Below, in pieces: positions 53,411 to 63,607 of a DNA stretch of 64,000 nt. Numbering within the stretch: position 1 is the first letter of the stretch; each line of letters begins with the position of its first letter. Source of the stretch: Gentiana macrophylla. Taxonomy: Eukaryota > Streptophyta > Magnoliopsida > Gentianales > Gentianaceae. Both the position numbers and the translations under genes were made by a program. The stretch covers positions 69,171,824-69,235,823 of the forward strand of contig CM047807.1 in NCBI GenBank assembly GCA_026214975.1. Direction: 5' to 3'. The notes under the pieces are model-generated. The model saw nothing but the letters and a program-made list of their open reading frames with translations. It was not told the origin of the DNA and did no database searches.

Positions 53411-53651
53411 TGATGTGATTCGTGACCGAATCACATCTGAAAATGCACGAGGACTTGACTGAATGCACCAGTGAACTAGCACCTCGACCCTTGGTTAACT
53501 TGTATCCAAAAACCTTGTTATAATGGACACCCACAAGGTTAGCTCACCACCTTGATAAGTCCCATTTGGAATTCATCAAACACCGGTTTGGAATCCACCA
53601 AACACCTACGTGAGAAAACTCACCAAAGCTTGAAAGCTTCAAATATAATAT
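53411..53651 (-). repeat. Element Z 5' LTR, second half
   Basis: Homologous to 51755-51970 (same strand). The end ACCGAATCACATCA lies at the PBS side. It is joined at 53651/53652 to the chromovirus 3' LTR. The last five bases, 53647-53651, are the ATATT duplication read on the minus strand. Confidence 0.85.
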
Positions 53652-55823
53652 TGTAACGCCCTGTTCCCGGACACCGAGTCCTTATCCAGAAAAGAACGTG
53701 CGGCACGTATAATATAAAATAAATCTCATATTATATGTTAGCCTCTACTACGTCGTATCGAGTTAAGCAAAACGGAAGCAAAAGACTCCTATCTAAAGAA
53801 AGAAATATAACTTTTATTACATTGGGAAACCAAACGAAATCTAATCCTACGAAAACCTCCAAAGAAAACTAAAAGAAGTACAACGTTCTCCAAAGAACAA
53901 AAAGTCTAGTGAAATACCAAAACAAAAATAAAAGTAAATGCTTCAACTTCGGCGTCCTCAAACGTCGTCTTCAAAGTCTTCCTCGAACTCCGGATTTACC
54001 AGTTCATATTCTCTCCCCCAAACATATAGAAAACAATGCATTTGAGGTAAGTACAAAGTACCGAATAAGAGGTAGAAGCTACAAATTAATTAATGTTTAT
54101 TAACAAGTTTTAGAATAAATGATTATCTTTATGGGACAGACTCAATCTAGGGTTCACTCCATTTCCATCAATATGTCATGACTATACGTTTATAACTTAA
54201 CTTATCTTGGATACGTCAGCATTCTAGGGCACTACGCATGGCGTGTATCAGCCCGAAGATATACTTGCTAACTAACGGTGAATAGCACCTGAGAGCTCCA
54301 GGGTCTCCCCGGTATGCATATACGTTCGATTAATTTCCTCTGCTACCCTTCAGCTTTTTGAGCTAGTAGCGTGGTTCATCTTTATGAACGTACCACATCG
54401 CCGATATGAATCGGTGCCTGACTAAGAATAGGTGACGTTTTATCTTTTACTACACGTATGTAATTATTATGTCTTAATTAGCCACCTTAACGACTCTACT
54501 CACTCACTTAAACCGCTAGACATCAGATCCTATCAAGTACACAGACACTGATGAACTCTAGCTCATCAAAGCACGAGCCCTTTCATGCCCTTCCAACGGT
54601 CCCGAACTTCTACTCCCTCGAAGAGTACATTCGGTGCCGGAACTAAACGCATCAGAAGCTCAATCAAGGATTGTTCATGTTTAATTAATATTATTAGATC
54701 ATGAAACAACATTTAACATCTCATTACATAGATTAAACATCGTTTTATTAAAACTAGGGGTCAATGCGTGCGCATTCCTTGACCAGAAACATGTTGAGGG
54801 TTCCTGTCCAGCCAATGCGTGAGCATGCTTGCAATGCGTGCACATTGATCATGTGGGAGCAACCAATTACATCCTGAAACAGCAATGCGTGCGCATTCCA
54901 CTGAATGCGTTTGCATTCCACCTGCTGGAACTAAAGCCAAACAACCTATGACAAGAATGCATGCACATTGTTAGCCAATGAAAACGCATTCAACGCAATT
55001 AAACCCAGAACATGATTTTCTAAACTTTATGGTCTCTACTCCATCCCAAACACGTTCTACACGATTTTCCTTAGAAAACATCAGAAGAGCATAAGCTTTT
55101 CATATTCTAACATCTCTAGATACTTAAAAAAACATATAGGCCTAAACCTTGGAACAAAAACACATCAAAACATGATCTATCCTCTTTAAACCATAACTAA
55201 ATTGTAGGAAGAGCCTCTTACCTTTTAAGCAAGCAAATCCAACTCAAAGCTATGAAAAATCTGCAGCAAACTAGATCCTCTCTTCAGAAAACCTATGTGA
55301 TCAATCCAAGCATGACTAGATCCGATCACACGCTTCTATAACAAAAAAAACTATGAATTAAAAGTTTAAATCCATTAAACCCGAGCAAGAACGCCTCTAG
55401 GGCTTGTAACATACCTTGATAAATGCTCCAACTTTCTCGTGTTGAATCGACGCTCTCTTCACGACAATTCCGCTGCTCTACTGTGATAGGAAATCCGTTA
55501 TGATCCGCCTTAGAAACCGAAAGAAAAGCTCTCAGCCCTAATTTTTGCTCTCACGCGCCGTTCCCAGAGCATAGGAAAATTTTCTGATTTAATTTTGGTT
55601 ATGGGAACAAGTGGGATTTGTTTTCCTTAAATAAACAATCCCAAAATAATAATTTCTTATTATTTTCCCTTATTATAAAAATAAGATTTTTCTCCAAATT
55701 ATTTATATATATTTCAGCCATATATATATAAATACACTTATAATCCTCAAAAACGTAAAAGATATAATATTTCATTTTCACAAAATGACACGTCTGTCAT
55801 TTCCCGAAAATCGGAATATTATA
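53652..55823 (-). repeat. Chromovirus 3' LTR
   Basis: 2172 bp, homologous to 39797-43879 (minus the solo LTR) in inverted orientation. It has the empty insertion site near 54786-54792 and its own AATGCG-type motif cluster at 54760-54970. The start of the LTR on the minus strand has TATAATATT instead of TGTAATATT. Confidence 0.9.
54760..54970. repeat. AATGCG-type half-palindrome cluster in the chromovirus 3' LTR
   Basis: About seven units such as AATGCGTGCGCATT (perfect self-complement, twice), AATGCGTGAGCAT, AATGCGTGCACATT, AATGCGTTTGCATT, AATGCATGCACATT. They occupy the same place as 40620-40870 in the partner LTR. Confidence 0.8.
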
Positions 55824-55824
55824 T

Positions 55825-55838
55825 TCCACTCCCTTTAA
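55825..55838 (-). other. Polypurine tract of the chromovirus
   Basis: TTAAAGGGAGTGGA on the minus strand beside the 3' LTR. Confidence 0.7.
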
Positions 55839-55854
55839 GAGGAGTTTCGTCCTC

Positions 55855-56586
55855 GAAAAACATACCTGGTAAATCCACAAACTCTGGAAACTCGCTGATC
55901 ATGTCGTCTTCAACTTCCCAAGTTGCTTCATTCGGTGAATGATTGCTCTATTGCACCAAAACCAAAGAGATCAATTGTCTCTTGATCACCTTTTCTTTCC
56001 GGTCTAAAATCTTGATCAGTTTCTCATCATATGCACGATTATCTTGAAAAACTTCCGGATCAACTATAGTTTCAACATAATTCTTCGTCAAACACTTCTT
56101 CAGCATTGATACGTGGAAAACTTTATGGACTCTCGACATCGATTCCGGAAACTTGAGCTTATATGCCAAAGGTACAACTCTTTCCCGAAACTCAAACGGT
56201 CCAACATACCTTGGACTTAGCTTTCCCTTTTTCCCAAAACATTTCACTCATTTCATTGGTGAAGCTCGTAGATAAACACTTTCACCAACTTCAAACTCAG
56301 AAGGTCTTCTTCTAACATCTGCCCAACTTTTATGTCTATCTTGTGGTGCCTTCAGATTCTTCTTAACCAACTGAACCCTTTATTTAGCTTTCTCAACCAA
56401 CTCTGGCCCGGTGACTTGTCATTCCCTGACTTCATCCCAAAACATCGGCGTTCGATATCTTCTCCCATAAGCTTCAAATGGTGGCATGCCTATGCTTGCA
56501 TGATAACTGTTATTATAGGCAAACTCTGCTACGGGTAGGTAGTCATCCCATGATCCGCCCACTTCCAAAACTCAAGCTCTTAAAAT
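55855..56586 (-). pseudogene. Chromovirus integrase C-terminus and chromodomain-like tail
   Basis: It starts [42 protein letters not shown] (56585-56480). It continues with WDEV, then LSPRYVGPFEFRERVVPLAYKL and the HKVFHVSMLKK block (56247-56100). ILDRKEKVIKRQLISLVLVQ follows, a stop at the usual Trp, and a NEATWEVEDDM tail like the chromodomain-type end. The first residues continue exactly where the plus-strand remnant stops at 47284. Inactive through several stops. Confidence 0.85.
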
Positions 56587-56591
56587 ATGTT
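56587..56591. repeat. Target-site duplication of Sirevirus D (second copy)
   Basis: ATGTT on the plus strand, AACAT on the minus strand, versus AAGAT at 47282-47286. Confidence 0.65.
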
Positions 56592-58337
56592 TGTTGGTCC
56601 CTTGGAAAGGCTAACACAAGTTTAGAGGGGGGGTGAATAAACTTGTGACCAAAAACTTTCCCTAAGCTGGATTTTAAGCAAATTATGGTTCAGTTAAAAC
56701 TTGTGTGGAGTTAAGCTGACTGAGCTGAGTTTAAGTCAAACAGATTTAATCAAAACTGAGTCAACCAGCAGCGGATATGATTCTAGACTTTTTCTTGATC
56801 TTGTTATTCTTTTTATGAAAACTGAGTGTGGTAAACTGAATTCTGATGAGTGTCAGTTTATGAACTGTGAAGTGTATAACAATCAATTATCAAAGTGTTG
56901 TAAGTAAATGCTGAATAAATAAATAAATGCGTAAAGTAAATAAAGCAAATATTATAGAGGTTCCAGGTGGTGCAATCCTGTACATCCTCTCTTCTCCTGT
57001 GGTGCGGAGGAAAATTCCACTAGAACTTCTTGAGGTGAACTGTTACAAAAGGTCCTAAACAATAGTCCGTGGCTAATCCCTAGCTTCACTATCTAAATAG
57101 TTGTAGAACAGGTAGAATTGCTGTTCTTCAATTGCTTGAACACTGGTCCTTAGAGGGTTGAATTGCCTCTTCACTAGCTACCACCACAAACACGATCCTG
57201 CCATTGCTGTCAGAATAATCGCCCTTGATGAGAACCTTCCCGGTTTGCTTCACAGTCTAACCCTTTGATATAGAATCAAAGTTGGGTTGAGAATCAATGA
57301 ATTGATTCTTGTTTGTGGTTCTTCAAAGTGTCTGATTCTTGATAAATTCTTTGTAGCTTGAACACATGAAGAAATTCTTGATATGATCTTGTTATAGCGC
57401 AAAGATGATAGCAATTCGAATGATTAATGCACACGATAATTCTAGTTAAATCTCTGTATATAATCCTTGGTGCAAAGTCCTCTATTTATAGTGTGAGGTC
57501 CAACGTTCATTTGACTTGAATTCAAATTGTATCAACGTCTATTTTGTAACGGATATATTTTCTGACCGTTCTGATGTGTCAGTATTTCATCCAATAAAAT
57601 TGCTTCCTTTTAAAAAGTTTGACTGTACTATCAGTTTGTTGGATGACTGACATATAAAACTGAGTTTCCTTATCTGTTTTATACTGAGATTATCACTTGT
57701 CAGTTTCTTGACTGACTTGGAGCATTAACTGAGATTTTACTCTTCTTTAAATATCAGTACTCCAATTATTCATCTGATTATAATTGACTTAATCAGAGTA
57801 CACCATGACTCATTATCTTCTAAGAATTCATTGTCCTTATGATTCTTAGGTCATTATACAAGATCTATAAAGTTAGTTCAGGTCACCACAATCTTGCCTG
57901 ATCGAAGTCTAACTTTACAGTCTCGACGTAGTCTTCATAACTGAGTTTGAGCCCTCGGTTCTTCAATCTTCTATAACTGAGTCTGTGACCCTCAGTTCTT
58001 CAATCTTATAGATAAGCCAATTGAGTTTGTGTCCCTCAGCGAACTTATCTTCTTCAGTTTCATATAGGTGTAGTTTGAGTCAGTTTGTTTATCTTGATGA
58101 TTTCCAGTTTTCTAAATGCCTTCAAGTTTTCAGTTTTACGACACACTACCTATTACAGTGCTTGTCTGATGTAACCTATACAAATATCAGACTCTAGTAA
58201 AACCTAAACATTTAGTTCTAGACATCTTTTAGCTTTTCACTATAACAGCTAGCTTCAGCAATTCATCAATGAGGTTAAGGTAATACTTTGAATAATTATG
58301 ATGAATTATCATCAAAACATAAATTTTATTTCCAACA
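56592..58337 (-). repeat. 3' LTR of Sirevirus D
   Basis: 1746 bp, plus-strand ends TGTTGGTCCC...TTTCCAACA, with a G7 run at 56627-56633. It belongs to the same family as 11288-13020 but is clearly diverged. A TATA-like TATAAATA is at 57483-57490 (minus strand). Confidence 0.9.
57483..57490 (-). promoter_or_regulatory. Putative TATA box in the D LTR
   Basis: TATAAATA on the minus strand, at the position equivalent to 12287-12294 in the related element. Confidence 0.55.
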
Positions 58338-58352
58338 ATTTACCCCTTTTTG
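58338..58352 (-). other. Polypurine tract of Sirevirus D
   Basis: CAAAAAGGGGTAAAT on the minus strand, directly before the LTR. Confidence 0.8.
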
Positions 58353-58570
58353 ATGATGCCAAAACTCTCCCTAAAAGAAAATCTTAAAGATTAAAACAAT
58401 GTAAAACTGGAAAACTGGATTTCATTAGAATGAGCAAAAACTGGAATAGTTACATTTAGTCCAAACAACTGTGATTTAAGACTAAGCTTTTTCTTAACTG
58501 AAAAAAACGTCTTCTCCTTGTCATACAGACGATATTCATTTTCTAGCTTGGTGTCTTCCTTTGAAAATGT

Positions 58571-59476
58571 CTAGTTGTAGTCAACTTGACATCCTTCTTT
58601 CCATCTTCTCCATAGAAATAGCTTCGGTAAGTCTGATTCTTTCAAGTAGTATTTTTCAAATTCTACTACATCAGCTTTCATTTGTTCAGTCTTGTCTTTA
58701 ATCTTCAGTTTGTCATCAATCCTCTGATTCTTCTTATATTGTGCCATTTTCTGCTTTGAGAATACATCAGATAAAAAGTAGTTCAAGGATTCTTAAAATG
58801 TCCTGTCCTTGTACTTGGCTTTAATAGGATTGTGATCGTTGATAAACTTCATCCACAGATCCTTTGTAAGAGTAGCTCTCTTTTCTCCAGGTTGACTGTA
58901 TTTCTCAATGAGCTGCTCGTCAGTTATCTCTTTCCTTAAGAACTTAGGATCTGATTTGTATCTTTGCAATTCTTCTTCAAGTCGCTTCATCTCTTTAAGT
59001 AACTTCAGCTTTTCTTCTTCAGCTTCCCCCTTTTTGGCATCATATAGCTGATATACCAAAGTATGGGTCGCCTGTTGGTCGGCTGATATACGTTGCTGAG
59101 AAGCAATTACTTTCTTAAGCTGAGTTTCTAATCCGTAGATATGCTGATTCATGTGCCAATAAGCCTAAGCATGAGTTTCCCGATCTACTGTGGTTGAGTC
59201 TTCTAGTTTCTGTTTAAGTAACAGTATTTCTGAAGCAGAACTTGAAATGGATTTGTGGATCATCTCTAGTCTTGAATGAACTGAGACATCTGTTCTCGTT
59301 CTGTAATCGAGATATCCAGAAATATTTGATAGAAGGCCATTTTGTGCATCTTTGTGACTGAGCACAATCTTTAAATTTTCATGAACTTTGGCCAACTCAT
59401 CTTTTGTTAGGATGTCAGAAGGATCGTATGTCGTTTCAGGTTGATCTTTGGGCTGAGTGATATCTTTAATGATCAT
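58571..59476 (-). CDS. Accessory coiled-coil ORFs of Sirevirus D (three frames)
   Basis: Three consecutive minus frames, 59476-59165, 59152-58793 and 58786-58571, separated by single stops or short shifts. They read as one coiled-coil protein: LTKDELAKVHENLKIVL and HKSISSSASEILLLKQKLED, then GLETQLKKVIASQQRISADQQ and EEEKLKLLKEMKRLEEELQRYK, then QRIDDKLKIKDKTEQMKADV. It lies between the transposon-protein-like block and the polypurine tract, at the same place as 13180-13954 in the non-autonomous relative. No enzyme motif, signal peptide or membrane segment. Function unknown; the location is that of the Sirevirus env-like gene. Confidence 0.55.
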
Positions 59477-60006
59477 TAGTTGTCTATTATCAGTTCCATC
59501 AGCTGCTTGCTGAGTGTCAGTTGTTCGATTTCCAACTAGAAACTCTCATTGCTTACTTACAGTTTGCGTAGTTAGAGGTTGAGGTTGAATTTCTTAATGC
59601 AAAACTGTAGTCACATCAGTTTCTTTTCTCGTATGATCATCTTCATCATCATCATTTTTCTTTGAACTTTCTTTGGGAGCAGATGATGTGGCTGATTCTC
59701 TCCTTTGATCTAGTTCAGTAAACCTCTTGAAACAATTTTCAAGAAACTCTGATATAGGAAATATAAATCTCCGATTTCCAATTTCTCCAAGAGTAACTTC
59801 TCTTCAGTTTGTAAGCTAACATCACGAGAATCCTCTTGTTTAAGCTTTATCTTCATTAGACTGACAATTTTACCAGCTTTAAAAACCGGGGCTGATTGCT
59901 GAACTGATTGATGTTGTAAATGAGAAGTATTACCAGCAAGAGTGTTTTTGCTTGTATCTTCTGTTGTCAGTTGTTGTTGATGTTCTCCCTCAGTTGGTGC
60001 TGTCAT
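59477..60006 (-). pseudogene. Accessory ORF linker of Sirevirus D
   Basis: The frame 60006-59710 has a Gln/Thr/Ser-rich start, then SLMKIKLKQEDSRDVSLQ and LEKLEIGDLYFLYQSFL. 59709-59480 continues with acidic, low-complexity pieces through stops. It joins the transposon-protein-like part (60067-60899) to the coiled-coil part (58571-59476). I recognise no domain. Confidence 0.4.
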
Positions 60007-60066
60007 AATTGAGGTTGCTGGGTATAAACATCTTACAACTGATCTTTCTTGTGCTGAGTCTTCCTT

Positions 60067-60899
60067 TCATTTATTTCCCCTGTGTTCAGCTTCCTGCTGA
60101 GACACAGTTTTCTGACCGGCTTCAGGTTGGGAAGTTGTTCCTGTTTTTGCTATGAATTCCTTTGTAGTTTCAGCTTCCCTTGCTTGCTTCCCTTCCTTGA
60201 GTCTTTCCAGATAGAATTGAACGATTCCACTGAGTGTTTTCTTCAGTCGGAATCTACCAACAGTTGCCTGACCTTCAGCTTGAGCTCTTTGTGCACTGTC
60301 TAATTCGGCTAAATGCTGCTTCTTTATCTGATTGACTACATAACCTGCCCAATTGAATTCTATTTCATCCCAAATTAAGTTCATCAGATAAATGTTCTCT
60401 TCAGATAGTGTACTGACTCCTTTGGATTTTCCAATGACATGTTTGCTGAGCCATCTACTGAGGTGCGCAAATTCTGGCTTGATTTTTCAACATGACTATA
60501 AATTTTTACTGGTTCCTTAGAGAAGGTAAGTTACTTTAGAAAATTCTCTTTTTGTAATGGTAGAGTAGCCAAATCTATTGATGTCACAGATGAATCCGTG
60601 ATGCCGAATAATGACTTCATAACTCTTTCATTGATAGCAATACGATCTCCATGGACTGTAGTGATCAGAGAGTTTCGTACCAATCGCATATTCTCCCAAA
60701 TTTTTAGAATTCCTTCCACATCACGTGGTTCATTGAATTTAACTTCTAGAAGATTCCTTAGACCTGGTTCTTTCTGTATTTTATTACAAATCCAACTTGC
60801 TAACATAGTATGGTTGCACATTGATTCATAGATGTCGAATGAAAATTCATCTAACTCTGTGATCAATCTTTCTTGTTTTGATTTGTCTGAAGTGGCCAT
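60067..60899 (-). pseudogene. Accessory (env-position) ORF of Sirevirus D, N-terminal domain
   Basis: The likely start is the ATG at 60899 (MATSDKSKQERLITELDEF); an upstream-extended frame to 61142 looks like leader. The first block, to 60531, contains WICNKIQKEPGLRNLLEV, MRLVRNSLITTVHGDRIAI and VMKSLFGITDS. It ends in a stop, and a frame change leads to 60384-60067 with LIWDEIEFNWAGYVVNQIKK and an RLKKTLSGIVQFYLERL helix. The order RNSL-VHGDRI-LFGI-IWDE-NWAG-VNQ parallels the transposon-protein domain at 5960-6930 and the block at 14641-15421. Its role is unknown. Confidence 0.6.
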
Positions 60900-61414
60900 A
60901 TCTGGGTGTGAACACAAAAATTGATTTTTGAAAGGAAAGGATTTTGAAGAGTCTGATTCTGTTTTTAGGAGAGAGATGAAGAATTTGAAATTTGTTTGGA
61001 AATAGTATGAACGAGAGTTGAATAAATAGGTAGGATATATTGGCGGTTGAGTAGTGCAACTTTTCAAATTCCATGATAGTTTGGGTAACCAATGTATGCA
61101 CTGTTCTGACAGTCGTGGGGTGTGCACGAAATATTCTGACAAAAATAACTGCAGTAATTAAATACGATAAAACCGCTATCGCTTTTATCTTGTCAACCTT
61201 TGACTTAAGTTGACTGGGATAGAAACTGAGACTGAATTCAGTTTGTAGATATAACTTTCAGTTTTCATCAAATTAGTCAGTTCCAGTAAAGTCTGTCAGT
61301 TTCAGTTTTAGTTGATCAGTTTGAAATTGTTGATTTCAATGGCTAATCTGTTAAGTGAGCGCACCCAACATACCAAAGATTAATCCCCCTGACGAAGTTC
61401 TGGCTTAACTGATT
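60900..61414. other. Intergenic leader between pol and accessory ORF
   Basis: About 500 bp without a domain. It contains several CAGTTT-type words like the Sirevirus LTRs. A separate promoter or splice acceptor for the accessory ORF would be expected here, but I cannot pick one out. Confidence 0.4.
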
Positions 61415-62470
61415 TCAACTGACTTTGATTATCCCTAATTCAGTTCTTAGTTTGGCAAATCTGTCTTTGTCCAATGGCTTTGTAAAGATATCTGCCAACT
61501 GATCTTCAGTAGGTAAATAAAGAACTGTGATATCCTTTTTCTCTGCATGATCTCTTATGAAGTGGTGACGCACATCAATGTGCTTTGTCCTTGAGTGTAA
61601 AACTGGATTATCAGTGATTGCAATTGCACTTGTGTTATCACACATTATGGGAATCATTCCTTCTTCTATCCCATAATCTCTCAATTGCTGTCTAATCCAT
61701 AAAACATGGGCACAACAACTTCCAGCTGCTATGTATTTAGCTTCAGCTGTAGAAGTTGAGATTGAGTTTTGCTTCTTGCTAAACCATGACACAAGTCTAT
61801 TTCCTAGTAACTGACAAGTGCCTGATGTGCTTTTTCTGTCCACTTTGTATCCAGCATAATCTGAGTCTGAATAAGATATTAGCTTGAATTATTCTGCTTT
61901 TGAAAACCATATTCCAACTCCATCTCTGTCTTTCAGATATTTCAATGTTCTTTTCACAACTGTGAGATGACTTTCTTTTGGTTTTGACTGAAATCTTGCA
62001 CATACACCAACAGTAAATGATATATCTAGCCTACTTGCTGTAAGATAAAGTAAGCTTCCAATCATTCTTCTGTAAAGTGTTTGATAAACATCTTTGCCTT
62101 CTTTATCTTCATCTAATCTGATGTTGGTCCCCATTGGTGTAGAAATTCCAGTTGATTTTTCCATACCAAACTTTTTGATAAGTTCTCTTGTATACTTGGT
62201 TTGGTGAATAAAAATTCAATCATTTAATTGTTTAACTTGTAATCCAAGGAAGTAATTCAATTCTCCCATCATACTCATTTGGAATTTGCTTTTCATCAAA
62301 CTTGCAAATTTCTCACATAATTGTTCATCTTCCGATCCAAAAATGATGTCATCAACATAAATTTGAACAAGTAGAGTATTTTCACCATTTTTACTTCTGA
62401 ACAAGGTTTTGTCTATAGTTCCTTTGATGAATCCATTGTCTACTAGAAACTAAGATAGAGTTTCATACCA
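61415..62470 (-). pseudogene. Sirevirus D reverse transcriptase C-terminal half and RNase H
   Basis: The RT catalytic block LVQIYVDDIIFGS lies at 62404-62330, followed by FQMSMMGELNYFLGLQVKQL and a stop. Then come GSLLYLTASRLDISFTVGVCARFQSKP (62164-61889) and RNase H: MDRKSTSGTCQLLGNRLVSW, STAEAKYIAAGSCCA, MCDNTSAIAITDNPVLHSRTKHIDVRHHFIRDH, and the end EDQLADIFTKPLDKDRF (61843-61415). The usual AEAEYI reads AEAKYI. Only a few single stops separate the frames, suggesting a recent element. The copia-type YVDD is intact. Confidence 0.85.
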
Positions 62471-63607
62471 AGCTCTAGGTGCTTGTTTTAGTCAATAAAG
62501 AGCTTTCCTTAGTCTGAAAACTTTATCAGCTTGATCTTTGATTTCAAATCCAGGTGGTTGTTGAACATATACTTCTTCTTCAAGAATTCCATTTAAAAAT
62601 GCACTTTTAACATCCATCCGGTAAACTTTGAATTTCTTATGAGCTGCAAAGGCAAGAAATAGTCTGTTTGCTTCTAATCTTGCAACTGGTGCATAGGTTT
62701 CATCAAAGTCTATGCCTTCTGCTTGAGAGTATCTCTTAGCTACAAGTCTATCTTTGTTTCTGGTGATATTCCCATCTTCATCAAGTTTGTTTCTGAAAAC
62801 CCATTTTATTCCAATGATATTCACATGAGCTGGTCTTTCTACCGATTCCCATACTTGATTTCTTTCGAACTCATTCAGTTCTTCTTGCATAGAAAATATC
62901 CAATCTGGATCTTTCAAAGCATCCTCTATTTCCTTAGGTTCAGATTGTGATAGAAAACATGCAATCATTGCATCTAGTTGATGTCTTGTTAAAATGCCAG
63001 TTCGAGTGTCACCAATTACTTGTTCTTCAGGGTGATCTCTCATCCATTGATACTTGGGTGCACGCATCAAAGGGTCCATGTCTTGTTTGACTGGTTCTTG
63101 AATTTCTTTAGTTGGATTAGGAACATGTGGTTCAGGTGTGGTTTGTTGAGTAGTTGGAAACTGAGACTGATCTGGATCTGAACATTCTGAAATTTGTAGT
63201 CTCCTAATGTCAACAAAAACTGGTTCTGGCAAGACTGGTAACTGAGATTGAGAAACTGCTTCTGGTCTGTCTTCAGTTGTTTCATCAAACACCACGTGAA
63301 TTGATTCTTCATGCTTGAGTGTCCTTTTGTTTAGTAATCTAAAAGCTTTTCTGACACTTGAGTATCCTAGAAAAATTCCTTCATCAGCTTTGGGCTGAAA
63401 AACATGAAGTTGATCCTTCCCATTGTTGTGTATGAAGCATTTGCTTCCAAAAGCATGAAAGTAGGAAACATTTGGTTTTCTTCCATTCCAAATTTCATAA
63501 GGGGTCTTCTCATGTCTTTTGTTCATGAGAGCTCTGTTCTGTGTATAACAAGCTGTGTTAACTGCTTCTGCCCAATTTCTTTCAGGTAGTTTTGCTTCAC
63601 AGATCAT
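62471..63607 (-). CDS. Sirevirus D integrase C-terminus, linker and RT N-terminus
   Basis: 371 uninterrupted codons. Residues 1-100: integrase C-terminal part (NWAEAVNTACYTQNRALMN, TPYEIWNGRKPNVSYFHAFGSKCF, EGIFLGYSSVRKAFRLLNKRT). 100-215: Pro/Gln/Glu-rich linker. 216-371: RT start with FLSQSEPKEIEDALKDPDW, MQEELNEFERNQVW, IIGIKWVFRNK, DFDETYAPVARLEA, YRMDVKSAFLNG and VYVQQPPGFEI, ending at a stop in place of the Gly of LYGLKQAP. It is the longest open frame in the window and shows the normal copia order integrase then RT. In an active copy it would be part of one Gag-Pol polyprotein; the first Met is internal, not a true start. Confidence 0.85.

Noticed and set aside
39797..55823. Terminal inverted repeats of a giant DNA transposon
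   Set aside because: The arms are LTRs with PBS on one inner side and PPT on the other, interrupted pol continues across them, and 5-bp TSDs match across strands. A split and inverted LTR element explains everything.
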